Shown in pieces: positions 1-8,785 of a stretch of 64,000 bases of DNA. The DNA lies in contig JBNAVJ010000001.1 of assembly GCA_049700455.1 (NCBI GenBank), forward strand, positions 558,001-622,000, given 5' to 3'. Made by a program: the position numbers and the translations under genes. The DNA comes from JBNAVJ01 sp049700455. Lineage in GTDB: Bacteria > Bacteroidota > Ignavibacteria > Tepidaquicellales > Tepidaquicellaceae. The notes under the pieces were generated by a model. The model was not told the DNA's origin. It did no database searches and was given only the letters and a program-made list of their open reading frames with translations. Each line of letters starts with the position of its first letter. Positions within the stretch are counted from its first letter, which is position 1.

Positions 1-1
1 T

Positions 2-70
2 TATCGAATAAAAATGATGTTCTATCAAGCAAGCCTACAGTATTATTATAATCAGAATTATCACCTTTAG
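2..70 (+). CDS. C-terminal end of an upstream gene (partial)
   Basis: An open frame enters from the left edge and ends at a TAG stop at 68-70, directly before the ATG of the next gene at 71. Only about 22 residues are visible; they are rich in tyrosine and asparagine and show no recognisable motif. The zero-base spacing to the following glycosyltransferase matches the tight packing of this block, so it is probably the end of another polysaccharide-biosynthesis gene, but that is inference from position only. Confidence 0.5.
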   Translation, partial: YRIKMMFYQASLQYYYNQNYHL

Positions 71-913
71 ATGAACAAATACACTTTCTTGCTTTCAGTA
101 ATTATTGTTAGCTGGCGAGCTAAAGATCTTACTTTGCAATGCTTGGGTTCAGTTTACAATAGTAAAGATTTCAACCTTTTAAAAGACGCTATTGAAATAA
201 TTGTTGTTGACAATGGCTCTAAAGATGGTACTATAGATGCTATCAAAAAAAAATTCCCCACTGTTTCTTTAATAGAAAATCATAAAAATATAGGCTATGC
301 GCCAGCTTGTAATCAAGGCATTACTAAAAGTAAAGGAAAGTATATATTATTATTGGGAAATGACACTCGAGTAAAAGATGATGCATTTTTAGGTAATATT
401 ACTTTTCTTGAAGAAAATTCAAGTGTTGGTGCAATTACTGTTCGTTTACTTAATGATGACGGTTCTTTACAAAAAGGGAATTGTAAACGATTTCCCTCAT
501 TAAAAGACGGACTTTTTACCTATTTGGGTCTTACTAGTTTTACAAATGTATATCAGATGTCTTCATTTGACTATAGCAAAATTACAGAGATAGAGCAGGC
601 TGCAACAACGTACTTAATGATTCGAGGAGAACTTTTAAAAAACTTAGGTGGATTTGATGAAAAATATAGAATTTTGTACAACGATGTGGATTTGTGTCAA
701 AGAATTAAAAACAGTGGGTATAAAATTATTTTTAATCCTAAAGTTGAAGTTTATCATAAAGGAAGTGCCTCTACCTGTCTGGCAGACCCAACATTGCGTC
801 TGGTTATGTATGTCGATATCTATCGGTACTATTATTATAATTATGGGATCAAAGCATTAGTTCTAATTCCTGTGTTATTTATTAGGTATATAGCTGTTTT
901 ATTGTTTAAATAG
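71..913 (+). CDS. Family 2 glycosyltransferase (rhamnosyltransferase-like)
   Basis: The 280-residue protein begins with a GT-A fold core: the strand VIIVSWRA near residue 10, the nucleotide-binding IIVVDNGSKDGT around 43-54, and the NIGYAPACNQGI segment typical of WbbL-type enzymes. The metal-binding acidic motif appears as LLLGNDTRV near 95, and a later GGFDEKYRILYNDVDLC block carries the presumed catalytic acidic residues. A hydrophobic C-terminus may touch the inner membrane. It should add a sugar from a nucleotide donor to a lipid-linked polysaccharide intermediate on the cytoplasmic face. The start is the ATG immediately after the preceding stop. The sugar specificity cannot be read from sequence. 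Confidence 0.88.
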   Translation: MNKYTFLLSVIIVSWRAKDLTLQCLGSVYNSKDFNLLKDAIEIIVVDNGSKDGTIDAIKKKFPTVSLIENHKNIGYAPACNQGITKSKGKYILLLGNDTRVKDDAFLGNITFLEENSSVGAITVRLLNDDGSLQKGNCKRFPSLKDGLFTYLGLTSFTNVYQMSSFDYSKITEIEQAATTYLMIRGELLKNLGGFDEKYRILYNDVDLCQRIKNSGYKIIFNPKVEVYHKGSASTCLADPTLRLVMYVDIYRYYYYNYGIKALVLIPVLFIRYIAVLLFK

Positions 914-920
914 TATCATC

Positions 921-2483
921 TTGACCCTTACAGATAAAATAATTAAAAACACTTTCTATACATTCCTAGCACAGATAGTAGGATTTCTTTTCCCTATAAT
1001 CCTGACTCCTATAATAATTCGGTATATTGGTGATAAAGAATATGGTATTTATGTTCTGATAATGGGATTCATTGGTTCTTTTGGACTTTTTGATTTAAGC
1101 ATATCAACATCGTTTGTGAAGTTTATTTCTGAATTTTATAACAAAAATGATATTGATAAACTAAACAAATATATAAACACTGGCTATTTCTTTTATCTAC
1201 TTTTTTCTCTTTTAGCAGTAATTGTAGGTTATCTCTTAACAAAGCCCCTTATCTCTTTAATAAATATTCCTACGGAATTACAGGAAAAAAGCCTTTATGT
1301 GTTTAGAATTAGCCTTTTGATTTTTTTTGTTACCACTGCATTCAGTATATATGTTTCGATTCTTACAAGTTTACAGAAGATGTACATAATGAATATTTCA
1401 GGACTTGTTCTTGGTTTTTTAAACGCGGCTGCAGTAGTTGTGGTTTTAATGCTTGGATTTGGGTTGGAAGGATTGATTTGGGTACAGCTTTGTTTAGTAA
1501 CAATTAGTACAGTAATAAATGTTTTCTATACCAGAAAATATCTCCCTCAGATAAAAATTAACCCATCTTACTTTTCAAAGGAACCATTGAAAGAAATGGG
1601 GAGATTTGGATTACAAATGCAACTTTCAAAGCTTGCCTCTTTTGCATCTGATAAATATGATGAGTTTCTACTTGGCTATTTTTATATCTTAAATGATGTA
1701 ACGTATTATAATCTTGGTGCAAGAATAGCAAGACTGGGCAGATTTATTCCTTTCCAGTTAGTACCGCAACTTGCTCCGGCTGCTGCGGAGTTAGCAGCGA
1801 AAAATGAAGTTGAAAAACTTAGGCAACTATTTCTCGATGCTACAAAGTTTTTGGCTTTACTCTCGTTTCCAATTTTTTTGTTTATTTTTGTGTTTTCAGA
1901 TGAAATTATTTTGACCTGGGTAGGAAGTGGATATGAAATGTCTGGATTCATTATAAAAATACTTGTGATAGGACAGTTAATTAATATGACATTTTCGGCT
2001 CCTGGTAATTCTATAATTCCAAATACAGGTGTTCCTAAATACCAGATGTTTGAGGGGATAATATTTTTAGGTGTTAATCTTGTATTAAGTTTTATTTTGA
2101 TAAAGAATTTTGGAATTACTGGCGCGGCTTATGGAAATTCAACAGCGTTTCTAATAGGGTCGTTTTTTGTGTTTTTTACAGCATTGAGATTTTTCAGAAT
2201 ATCAAAAATAAAAATTTTCATTAATAACTATCTGAAAATCACAATGATTTCACTTGCTACCGCAATTGTAAGTTATATCATTAACAAGTTAATAATTTTT
2301 CATTTACTTACTATATCGAATAGAATTACAGGACTATTGTTACTTTTTATAAATGGGGTGGTTTTTCTTGTTCTTTTCATATTCCTCTTAAAATTGACAA
2401 AATATCTTGACAAAAGAGAGATTGGGTTAATGAAGCGATTTTTAAAGATTGGTCCATTAAAAATTTTTGATAGGGAAATATAA
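921..2483 (+). CDS. Polysaccharide flippase (Wzx/MATE-like, oligosaccharide flippase family)
   Basis: This 520-residue integral membrane protein has about 12 to 14 hydrophobic helices spread over its length and the typical opening of the Wzx family (IIKNTFYTFLAQIVGFLFPIIL, split here by position, residues 7-28). A charged loop in the middle is followed by a second bundle of helices. The family moves undecaprenyl-linked repeat units across the inner membrane. The proposed start is TTG at 921, 7 bases after the preceding stop; no ATG lies close by and the first helix needs this region. The gene ends in a TAATG overlap with the next glycosyltransferase, suggesting translational coupling. A second flippase lies at 26492-27754, so the locus may export two polymers or serve two blocks. 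Confidence 0.88.
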   Translation: MTLTDKIIKNTFYTFLAQIVGFLFPIILTPIIIRYIGDKEYGIYVLIMGFIGSFGLFDLSISTSFVKFISEFYNKNDIDKLNKYINTGYFFYLLFSLLAVIVGYLLTKPLISLINIPTELQEKSLYVFRISLLIFFVTTAFSIYVSILTSLQKMYIMNISGLVLGFLNAAAVVVVLMLGFGLEGLIWVQLCLVTISTVINVFYTRKYLPQIKINPSYFSKEPLKEMGRFGLQMQLSKLASFASDKYDEFLLGYFYILNDVTYYNLGARIARLGRFIPFQLVPQLAPAAAELAAKNEVEKLRQLFLDATKFLALLSFPIFLFIFVFSDEIILTWVGSGYEMSGFIIKILVIGQLINMTFSAPGNSIIPNTGVPKYQMFEGIIFLGVNLVLSFILIKNFGITGAAYGNSTAFLIGSFFVFFTALRFFRISKIKIFINNYLKITMISLATAIVSYIINKLIIFHLLTISNRITGLLLLFINGVVFLVLFIFLLKLTKYLDKREIGLMKRFLKIGPLKIFDREI

Positions 2484-3430
2484 TGTCGTTAGGAATATCA
2501 TATATAATTGTAAATTTTAATACAGGAAGGTTGCTTGAGCAATGTGTGCGAAGTTTATTAGAGTTTGAAAATTATACTGATATTGAAATAATAGTTATAG
2601 ATAATGCTTCTTCAGATGAGTCTAAAGGTATTATAGAAAGACTATCAAAAGAGTTTAAATGTGTTAAGAGTTTTTATCTTGATTATAGAGTGAGTTTTTC
2701 GGAAGCTAACAATATAGGAATTGATAATAGCAATGGAGAGTATATCGTAATATTGAATCCTGATATAATCTGGAGAGAAGCCATAGTAGAAAAACTTGTT
2801 AATAAACTGCAAACCTCTGAAAATATTGTAGCAATTTCTCCTCTATTGATTGGGGAAGATGGCAAATTCCAAAGTAGCTATTTCCAGAAATACCCATCAG
2901 TTTTACAATTCCTTCTCTTTTATTCTATTTTTTCCAAATTTTTTAACCGAAGCTTTTGGTTATTAAACAGATATCTTCAAAATCAAGAGATTGAAAATTT
3001 TCCAGACGAAGTTGTTATTGTAGAACAACTCCCCTGTGCATTTATTCTTATGAGAAAAGAAACCTTTTTGAAAGTTGGTAAACTTGATCCAAATTATAAA
3101 CTCTTCTTTGAAGATGTAGATTTAAGTTACAGAATTAATAAGGTTGCCCGACTTGCAGTATATACGGGTAGCAAAGTTATTCACCTGGGAGGAGCTTCAA
3201 TGTCAGGTTATAATAATTACTGGCTCTATGGAAGATTTTTATTAAGTATGATATATTTTTTTAGCAAGAACTATACACGAACGAGAACATTGGCCTTGAA
3301 GATATTGATAGTTATAAATTCATCATTGATTTTATTAGTAGAGACTTTTAAACGAATAGTTGGTAAGCAAAACGAATACCGTTTTAAGAAACATAAATAT
3401 TTGCTTTCTGAGCTCAGAAAGGGATTTTAA
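2483..3430 (+). CDS. Family 2 glycosyltransferase
   Basis: This 315-residue enzyme opens with SYIIVNFNTGRLLEQCV and continues with IIVIDNASSDES, the standard nucleotide-sugar binding elements of GT2. The acidic motif is IVILNPDIIW near residue 90, and the segment LFFEDVDLSYRI near 210 supplies the catalytic acidic residues. The order matches WbbL-type rhamnosyltransferases. The ATG overlaps the stop of the flippase gene (TAATG). Two hydrophobic stretches near the C-terminus suggest membrane association. One unusual feature is NPD in place of the NND seen in its neighbour at 3433; this variant is common in the subfamily. The acceptor sugar is unknown. Confidence 0.88.
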   Translation: MSLGISYIIVNFNTGRLLEQCVRSLLEFENYTDIEIIVIDNASSDESKGIIERLSKEFKCVKSFYLDYRVSFSEANNIGIDNSNGEYIVILNPDIIWREAIVEKLVNKLQTSENIVAISPLLIGEDGKFQSSYFQKYPSVLQFLLFYSIFSKFFNRSFWLLNRYLQNQEIENFPDEVVIVEQLPCAFILMRKETFLKVGKLDPNYKLFFEDVDLSYRINKVARLAVYTGSKVIHLGGASMSGYNNYWLYGRFLLSMIYFFSKNYTRTRTLALKILIVINSSLILLVETFKRIVGKQNEYRFKKHKYLLSELRKGF

Positions 3431-3432
3431 AA

Positions 3433-4380
3433 GTGATAACAGTTATTATTCCAAACTACAATGGGATTGAACACCTTGATGAATGCTTAAATTCGTTGAA
3501 AAACCAAACGTTTGAAAATTTTCAAATAGTAATCATTGATAATGGTTCATCAGATAGTTCTGTAACTTTCATTGAGAATAACTACCCCGAAGTAAAATTG
3601 ATTAAGCTAAATAGTAATACCGGATTTTCTGTAGCAGTTAATAAAGGAGTAAAATATGCACTTGAAGAATTTAAGAGTCAGTATATTCTTCTATTAAATA
3701 ATGATATACAATGTAGCAACTCTTTTATTGAAGAAATGATGAAAGGTTTTGTTTCAGAAGAAGTTGGCAGCGTTGCTTCCAAGATGTTAAACTATTACCA
3801 CCGAACTATTATTGATAATGCGGGGGATTTTATTAAGAAAATGGGATCTCCCTTTGCACGTGGACATGGAGAGGTTGATAAAGGTCAGTATGATAAACCA
3901 GAATTTGTTTTTGGTGCTTGTGCAGGAGCCGCTATGTATAAAGCTGCTGTTTTTAAAGATATAGGATTCTTTGATGAGGATTTTTTTGCATATTATGAAG
4001 ATGTGGATTTCAGTTTCAGACTGCAATTATGTGGCTATAAGTGTTTTTATAACCCAAAAGCAATATGTTATCACAAACGAGGAGCAACTACAAGTCATTA
4101 TCCAGGATACCAGATTGAGCTATGTGAAAAGAATCTTATAGCGCTACGGGTAAAAAATTATCCCCTACGGTTATTAATCTTATGGAAATTATTTTTTTCT
4201 ATTGCTCGTATAAAAAGATATGCGGATTTTTTATTTAGTGATAAACCATCACTTTTTCTATCAGCAATAAAAGGATATTTTAGGGGGAATCTTGAGCTCT
4301 ATCAAAGTTTTAGGAAACGGTGTGCTGTCCAAAAAAAAGTGAAAGTAAGTTATGATTATATTAAATCTCTTTTTTTATGA
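3433..4380 (+). CDS. Family 2 glycosyltransferase
   Basis: The start is GTG at 3433, two bases after the previous stop, and places VTVIIPNYNG at the N-terminus as expected for a GT2 enzyme. Visible motifs are IVIIDNGSSDSS (about 34-45), LLLNNDIQ (about 90) and FFAYYEDVDFSFRL (about 190-203). The 315-residue length equals that of the preceding paralogue. The last four bases form an ATGA overlap with the next gene. It should transfer a sugar to a growing lipid-linked glycan in the cytoplasm; donor and linkage are not predictable here. Confidence 0.88.
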   Translation: MITVIIPNYNGIEHLDECLNSLKNQTFENFQIVIIDNGSSDSSVTFIENNYPEVKLIKLNSNTGFSVAVNKGVKYALEEFKSQYILLLNNDIQCSNSFIEEMMKGFVSEEVGSVASKMLNYYHRTIIDNAGDFIKKMGSPFARGHGEVDKGQYDKPEFVFGACAGAAMYKAAVFKDIGFFDEDFFAYYEDVDFSFRLQLCGYKCFYNPKAICYHKRGATTSHYPGYQIELCEKNLIALRVKNYPLRLLILWKLFFSIARIKRYADFLFSDKPSLFLSAIKGYFRGNLELYQSFRKRCAVQKKVKVSYDYIKSLFL

Positions 4381-5414
4381 TTTCTGTAATTATTCTGAAT
4401 TATAATGGTAGAATGTTACTGCAAACTTGTCTTGATTCAGTACTTCAACAAACATATCGGGATTTTGAGATTATAGTTCTTGATAATGGTTCATCAGATG
4501 GGAGTTATGAGTTTCTTAAAGCTAATTATAGTAATATACCTAATGTTACGGTCATCTATAGTAAGAAAAATCTTGGCTTTGCAGGGGGAAACAACTATGC
4601 ACTTAACTTTGCACAAGGTGAGTATGTTGTTCTTCTTAACAACGATACTATTGTTGATATCAACTGGCTTAAAGAATTATATAATGCAATTACAACACTA
4701 CCCAATGCAGGAATTGTTCAATCTCTTGTAATTACAGAGGGTATCCCCGAAGAATATTATAGCCAAAATGGAACCTTAAATCTATTCGGGAATAATATAA
4801 TGAAGATTTTCAATATAGGTACTAACGGTATTGGTGAAATTCTCCAGGCTAATGGTTGTTCCTTAATATTTCCCAAAAAGATTATTTCAACGGTGCGGGG
4901 TTTGTTCATTGATGAATATTTTGCATACGCTGAAGATAGCTTTTTTTCGTTAAAAGTAAAATTTGCAGGGTATTACCTATATCACAATTCAAAATCTTTT
5001 GTTAAACATAGGGGAGGCTCAACTACCAGAAGGGAAAAAATATCATATATCACATTTCTTCAAGAACGAAATCGTTTATTAAACTTTCTTATTCTTTTTT
5101 CCCCTTTATTTCTAATTAAATATATTCCACTTTTAGTTCTGAACTTTTGGTTAAAATTTGTTTATTCACTAATCTCATCACAGCTGGCTACTACCGGTAT
5201 TCTACGGGCGTACTTGTGGCTTATATTTAACTTTAAATGGATATCTGGACAGAGAAGAAAATATAAGTTAATAAAAAAAATAACAGATACTGAAGTACTA
5301 AAATATATAAGCGGAAAAGTTAGTGACAATAATGATATCATATCAAAAACCTTAAATAAAATTACTCTATTGTATTGTAAACTTACCAATATTAAAGTAT
5401 TTGAATTATGGTAA
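4377..5414 (+). CDS. Family 2 glycosyltransferase
   Basis: The 345-residue protein starts at the ATG of an ATGA overlap. It shows SVIILNYNG, IIVLDNGSSDGS, NLGFAGGNN and VLLNNDTI in the usual order, then DEYFAYAEDSFFSLKV near 180-195 as the catalytic acidic block. Here the usual EDVDL reads EDSFF, so one acidic position differs from its neighbours. Two hydrophobic stretches follow, then a basic tail of about 80 residues longer than in the sister genes. It is part of the same string of GT2 genes, and its 3' end overlaps the next start by 7 bases. Confidence 0.86.
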   Translation: MISVIILNYNGRMLLQTCLDSVLQQTYRDFEIIVLDNGSSDGSYEFLKANYSNIPNVTVIYSKKNLGFAGGNNYALNFAQGEYVVLLNNDTIVDINWLKELYNAITTLPNAGIVQSLVITEGIPEEYYSQNGTLNLFGNNIMKIFNIGTNGIGEILQANGCSLIFPKKIISTVRGLFIDEYFAYAEDSFFSLKVKFAGYYLYHNSKSFVKHRGGSTTRREKISYITFLQERNRLLNFLILFSPLFLIKYIPLLVLNFWLKFVYSLISSQLATTGILRAYLWLIFNFKWISGQRRKYKLIKKITDTEVLKYISGKVSDNNDIISKTLNKITLLYCKLTNIKVFELW

Positions 5415-6289
5415 CGGTTTCAATTATAATCGTGAATTATCAACAGTGGGATTTTCTTATCCCGTGTATTACGTCCATCTATAATACTATTTGTAGTATT
5501 CCCTTTGAAGTTATTGTTGTGGATAATTCTCCTATAGATTTACCCTTTGAACAAATTAAACTTGATTATCCAGATATTCATTTAATAAAAAACTCTAACA
5601 GAGGATTTTCCCATGCAAATAATATTGGGGTTACAAAAGCAAAAGGGGAATATCTACTTTTTATTAATCCCGATACACTTGTAAAAAGTGATTTTTTGGG
5701 CTCTCTTATTAAGGCATTTGCAGGTGAAAAATTTGGTGCTGTTGGATGTAAATTGTATTTTCCTGATGGTGTTTTTCAACTGTCATTTTGGAAGGAGGTG
5801 AATTTTTGTAATGAAATCAGAAATAAAAGGGATGAAAAAAAATTTGAAATGCGAGATTTAAAGTTCATACATAAAGTTGAAACTGAATATAGTAAAATAC
5901 GGGAGGTAGATTGGGTAAGTGGTGCCTGTATGTTAATTAGAAAAAATGTTTTTAATAGTATACAGGGTTTTAATGAAAGATATTTTCTGTATTACGAAGA
6001 TGCAGATATTTGTAAACGACTTCGAAGATTGAATCTGCCAATCTATTTTTATCCATATTCAGAAATTATTCACTACAAAGGTAAAAATGTCAACGATAAG
6101 TTTTATTCTGAACTTTATTTTTTTATGAAAAAATCACAATTAATTTACTATAAACTCCATAATGATTTATTAAACAGGTTACTAATTCGCTTTTACATAT
6201 TTTTAAAATTTTTTCTAAAATTCCTAAAAGGGTTTAACAGGAAACAATTACTTATAGCAAAACTCGCATTTAAAAAATTTGATGGTTAA
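5408..6289 (+). CDS. Family 2 glycosyltransferase
   Basis: A 293-residue GT2 enzyme beginning at an ATG inside the end of the previous gene. Visible are SIIIVNYQQW, VIVVDNSPID, NRGFSHANNIG, LFINPDTLV and, near residue 195, RYFLYYEDADICKRL. The combination NPD plus EDAD is typical of WbbL-like rhamnosyltransferases. A basic, hydrophobic C-terminal tail may bind the membrane. It is the fifth GT2 in this strand block and completes the set before the GT4 enzyme. Confidence 0.87.
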   Translation: MVTVSIIIVNYQQWDFLIPCITSIYNTICSIPFEVIVVDNSPIDLPFEQIKLDYPDIHLIKNSNRGFSHANNIGVTKAKGEYLLFINPDTLVKSDFLGSLIKAFAGEKFGAVGCKLYFPDGVFQLSFWKEVNFCNEIRNKRDEKKFEMRDLKFIHKVETEYSKIREVDWVSGACMLIRKNVFNSIQGFNERYFLYYEDADICKRLRRLNLPIYFYPYSEIIHYKGKNVNDKFYSELYFFMKKSQLIYYKLHNDLLNRLLIRFYIFLKFFLKFLKGFNRKQLLIAKLAFKKFDG

Positions 6290-7400
6290 AGTACTTGAAC
6301 TAATTGATACTGGTTTTATTGGAGGGGGGCAAATACATATACTTTTGCTTTCAAAGTATATTAGTAAAAACCATTTTGAAATTTCAATTGCTTCCACGCC
6401 CAACGGACCTTTTAAAACGCAGGTAGAACAGCAGGGTTTAAAATTTTTTGATGTTTGTTTAAGAAGAATCTTTAGTATTAAAGCTTTTCAACGTCTTGAG
6501 TCTATTATATCCTCAGAAAAAATTGAAATAGTTCATTCTCACGGAACAGTGGCCGGGATGTATGCTAAAGTACTGAAAAAACGCAATCCCCACATAAAAT
6601 TACTTCACAGTGTTCATGGATATCATTATTTATATTCACCAAATCCTTTAAAAAGAAAATTTGTAAAGTTACTTGAGCGTGCTCTTGTTAGCTACCCTGA
6701 TATATATATCCTTCTAACAGATTATGAGATTTCCCTTGGACTGATAAACAAAGTCATTATAAATAATCGCACGTTCAAAATTCCCTGTGGTATTGAACTT
6801 GATGAGTATTCTCGAGTAAACCGGGACCCCATTATAGCAAGAAATTTAGGGGTGAAAGACAATAGCTTTATAATTGGCAATATTTCCCGGTTTGATATAC
6901 AAAAAAACCAAAGGCTCTTGATAGAAGTGTTTCCAGAGATAATTAAAAATATCCCTGAAGCACAGTTACTTTTGGTGGGTGAAGGGAAATTGAAAGTTCA
7001 ATGTGAACAATTAGCAACTAAAATGGGAATTTCAGATAGAGTAATTTTTGCTGGAGCTAGGACTGATATAAAAAAAATTTTCCCTTTAATTAATATTTTT
7101 GTTTTTCCCTCTAAATGGGAAGGGCTTTCTTTAACTCTTATGGAATCTATGGCTGCAGAGAGATGTATATTGGCAAGTAATATTCCATCCAATAGAGAAT
7201 TAATAGAGGAAAATCAAAATGGACTTTTATTTGACCTAAATAACAAAGTTGATTTAATTAATAAAATTATAGAACTTTACAAGAAACCAAAGTTAAGAGA
7301 ATCATTTGCGTCGAATGCAAAACAAAGTGTAAAAAAATTTGATGTAAAGCAAATGGCTACACAAATTGAAAAACTCTATTTATCCATCTTAAAAAAATGA
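6282..7400 (+). CDS. Family 4 glycosyltransferase
   Basis: The protein has the two-Rossmann (GT-B) architecture: an N-terminal half beginning VKVLELIDTGFIGGGQIHI and a donor-binding half containing IGNISRFDIQKNQ, LLVGEGKLK and the EX7E motif in WEGLSLTLMESMA. All of these are intact. I place the start at ATG 6282; a TTG one codon earlier is also in frame but less likely. The gene overlaps the previous one by 8 bases and ends in ATGA, shared with nadD. It probably adds one sugar to the same glycan built by the preceding GT2 enzymes. Confidence 0.9.
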   Translation: MVKVLELIDTGFIGGGQIHILLLSKYISKNHFEISIASTPNGPFKTQVEQQGLKFFDVCLRRIFSIKAFQRLESIISSEKIEIVHSHGTVAGMYAKVLKKRNPHIKLLHSVHGYHYLYSPNPLKRKFVKLLERALVSYPDIYILLTDYEISLGLINKVIINNRTFKIPCGIELDEYSRVNRDPIIARNLGVKDNSFIIGNISRFDIQKNQRLLIEVFPEIIKNIPEAQLLLVGEGKLKVQCEQLATKMGISDRVIFAGARTDIKKIFPLINIFVFPSKWEGLSLTLMESMAAERCILASNIPSNRELIEENQNGLLFDLNNKVDLINKIIELYKKPKLRESFASNAKQSVKKFDVKQMATQIEKLYLSILKK

Positions 7401-7996
7401 GAAGGATAGGAATTTTTGGGGGCACTTTTAACCCTCCTCACATTGCACATAGTATTGTTGCGACAAATGTAATGGAACAAGTAAGTCTTGATAAAATTTT
7501 GATAATTCCTTCTGCCATCCCCCCTTTGAAAGACACAAGTGATGTGGTTGCTGCATTCCATCGTTACAATATGTGTAAACTTGCCTTTGGACTGGATCAA
7601 CATTTTGAAGTGAGTGATATTGAAATAAAACAAAAATCTACAGTATCATATACTGTGGATACTTTATCAAAGCTTCGAGATTCGTATGGTCCTAACGCTG
7701 TTAAATTTTACCTCATTATTGGGATTGACCAACTTTTAGCGCTTGATAGGTGGAAAACCCCAGAAAAACTATTTGCCTTATCCGAAGTAGTTGTGATTAA
7801 TAGACCCGGGTTTTTTATTCATAATGCTGAAAAGAAGTATCTTGAGAGAGTTAAACTGTTAAGTGTTCCTAATATTGATATATCTTCAACAATGATAAGG
7901 GAATACTTGAAGAAAGGTAGATCAATTAAATATCTCGTACTTCCTGAAGTTGAAAAATATATACATGAAAACAAGCTATATGTAACTACTAAATGA
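7397..7996 (+). CDS. nadD: Nicotinate-nucleotide adenylyltransferase
   Basis: NadD makes nicotinic acid adenine dinucleotide from nicotinate mononucleotide and ATP, a required step of NAD synthesis in the cytoplasm. The 199-residue protein has the nucleotidyltransferase signature GGTFNPPHIAH at residues 8-18, which supplies the two catalytic histidines (H15, H18), and the matching ISSTMIR motif at 162-168. The length is normal for the family. The ATG lies in an ATGA overlap with the GT4 gene, so translation is probably coupled to the polysaccharide operon, an odd partner for an essential cofactor gene. Confidence 0.95.
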   Translation: MRRIGIFGGTFNPPHIAHSIVATNVMEQVSLDKILIIPSAIPPLKDTSDVVAAFHRYNMCKLAFGLDQHFEVSDIEIKQKSTVSYTVDTLSKLRDSYGPNAVKFYLIIGIDQLLALDRWKTPEKLFALSEVVVINRPGFFIHNAEKKYLERVKLLSVPNIDISSTMIREYLKKGRSIKYLVLPEVEKYIHENKLYVTTK

Positions 7997-8023
7997 CTAA
8001 TTCGTAAATATAAGAAAAACCTT

Positions 8024-8785
8024 ATGGAAGAAAACAATTTACAAAATCAAGAAACTTACCAAATTTCCACTGTCGAAGCAGTAGCAGGGATCTTCTATGA
8101 CCCTGCAAACACATTTCGTGCAGTGTTGGGAAGTAAGAAAAGAAATTTTTGGATTATTTTCATTGTAATTTCGATTGTTCTTAACCTTATGTCTGCTTTT
8201 CTTTTTATGAACGATGCTGAATTGGTTAGCGAAGTAAAACGATTACAAAGAGAGTCTGTTGAGAAACAAATTAATAAATCAGTAGAAGAGGGAAAACTTC
8301 CTAAAGAAAAAGCAAATGAGATTATTGAACAGAGCGAGAAAAATATGGAAAAGTTCTTTGCTGTTTCGAGTTATGGCTTTTCTTTTGTAGGGCCCATATT
8401 CTTAATTTTTATTCCCTCTTTGATTTATTTCCTCGTATTTAAGATTTTAAAGACACAGGTTGACTTGATGAAAATAGTTAATGTTGTTGCACTTGCAATG
8501 GTGGTGTTTGCTGTTGGGTCTTTGTTAGGAACGGTGCTCTCAATAATTTTAGGATCATTAGGGGGGGTTAGTCTTGGTACAGTTGTTTCTGAAGCTTCAG
8601 TTGGAAGAGCGGGGCACTTGATTTTACAAAAGATTGACTTTTTTACCTTGTGGTATTTATTTCTTATTACCACCGGAATAAAGGAAGCTGCTGGTGTAAC
8701 AACAGCAAAATCAGCAAGTGTAGTATTTGGTCTGTGGATAATATGGAGTATTATTACTATTGGAGGGACGTTACTTTTTACTTAA
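8024..8785 (+). CDS. YIP1 family membrane protein
   Basis: This 253-residue protein begins with a short soluble stretch containing VAGIFYDPANTF, the characteristic opening of the YIP1 family, followed by about five hydrophobic helices (near 43-63, 115-143, 150-177, 205-225 and 232-252). A charged helical loop (about 68-113) lies between the first two. YIP1 proteins are bacterial inner-membrane proteins of unclear role. It follows nadD by 27 bases and its end overlaps the convergent C25 peptidase gene by 8 bases, so no separate terminator fits between them. Confidence 0.82.
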   Translation: MEENNLQNQETYQISTVEAVAGIFYDPANTFRAVLGSKKRNFWIIFIVISIVLNLMSAFLFMNDAELVSEVKRLQRESVEKQINKSVEEGKLPKEKANEIIEQSEKNMEKFFAVSSYGFSFVGPIFLIFIPSLIYFLVFKILKTQVDLMKIVNVVALAMVVFAVGSLLGTVLSIILGSLGGVSLGTVVSEASVGRAGHLILQKIDFFTLWYLFLITTGIKEAAGVTTAKSASVVFGLWIIWSIITIGGTLLFT

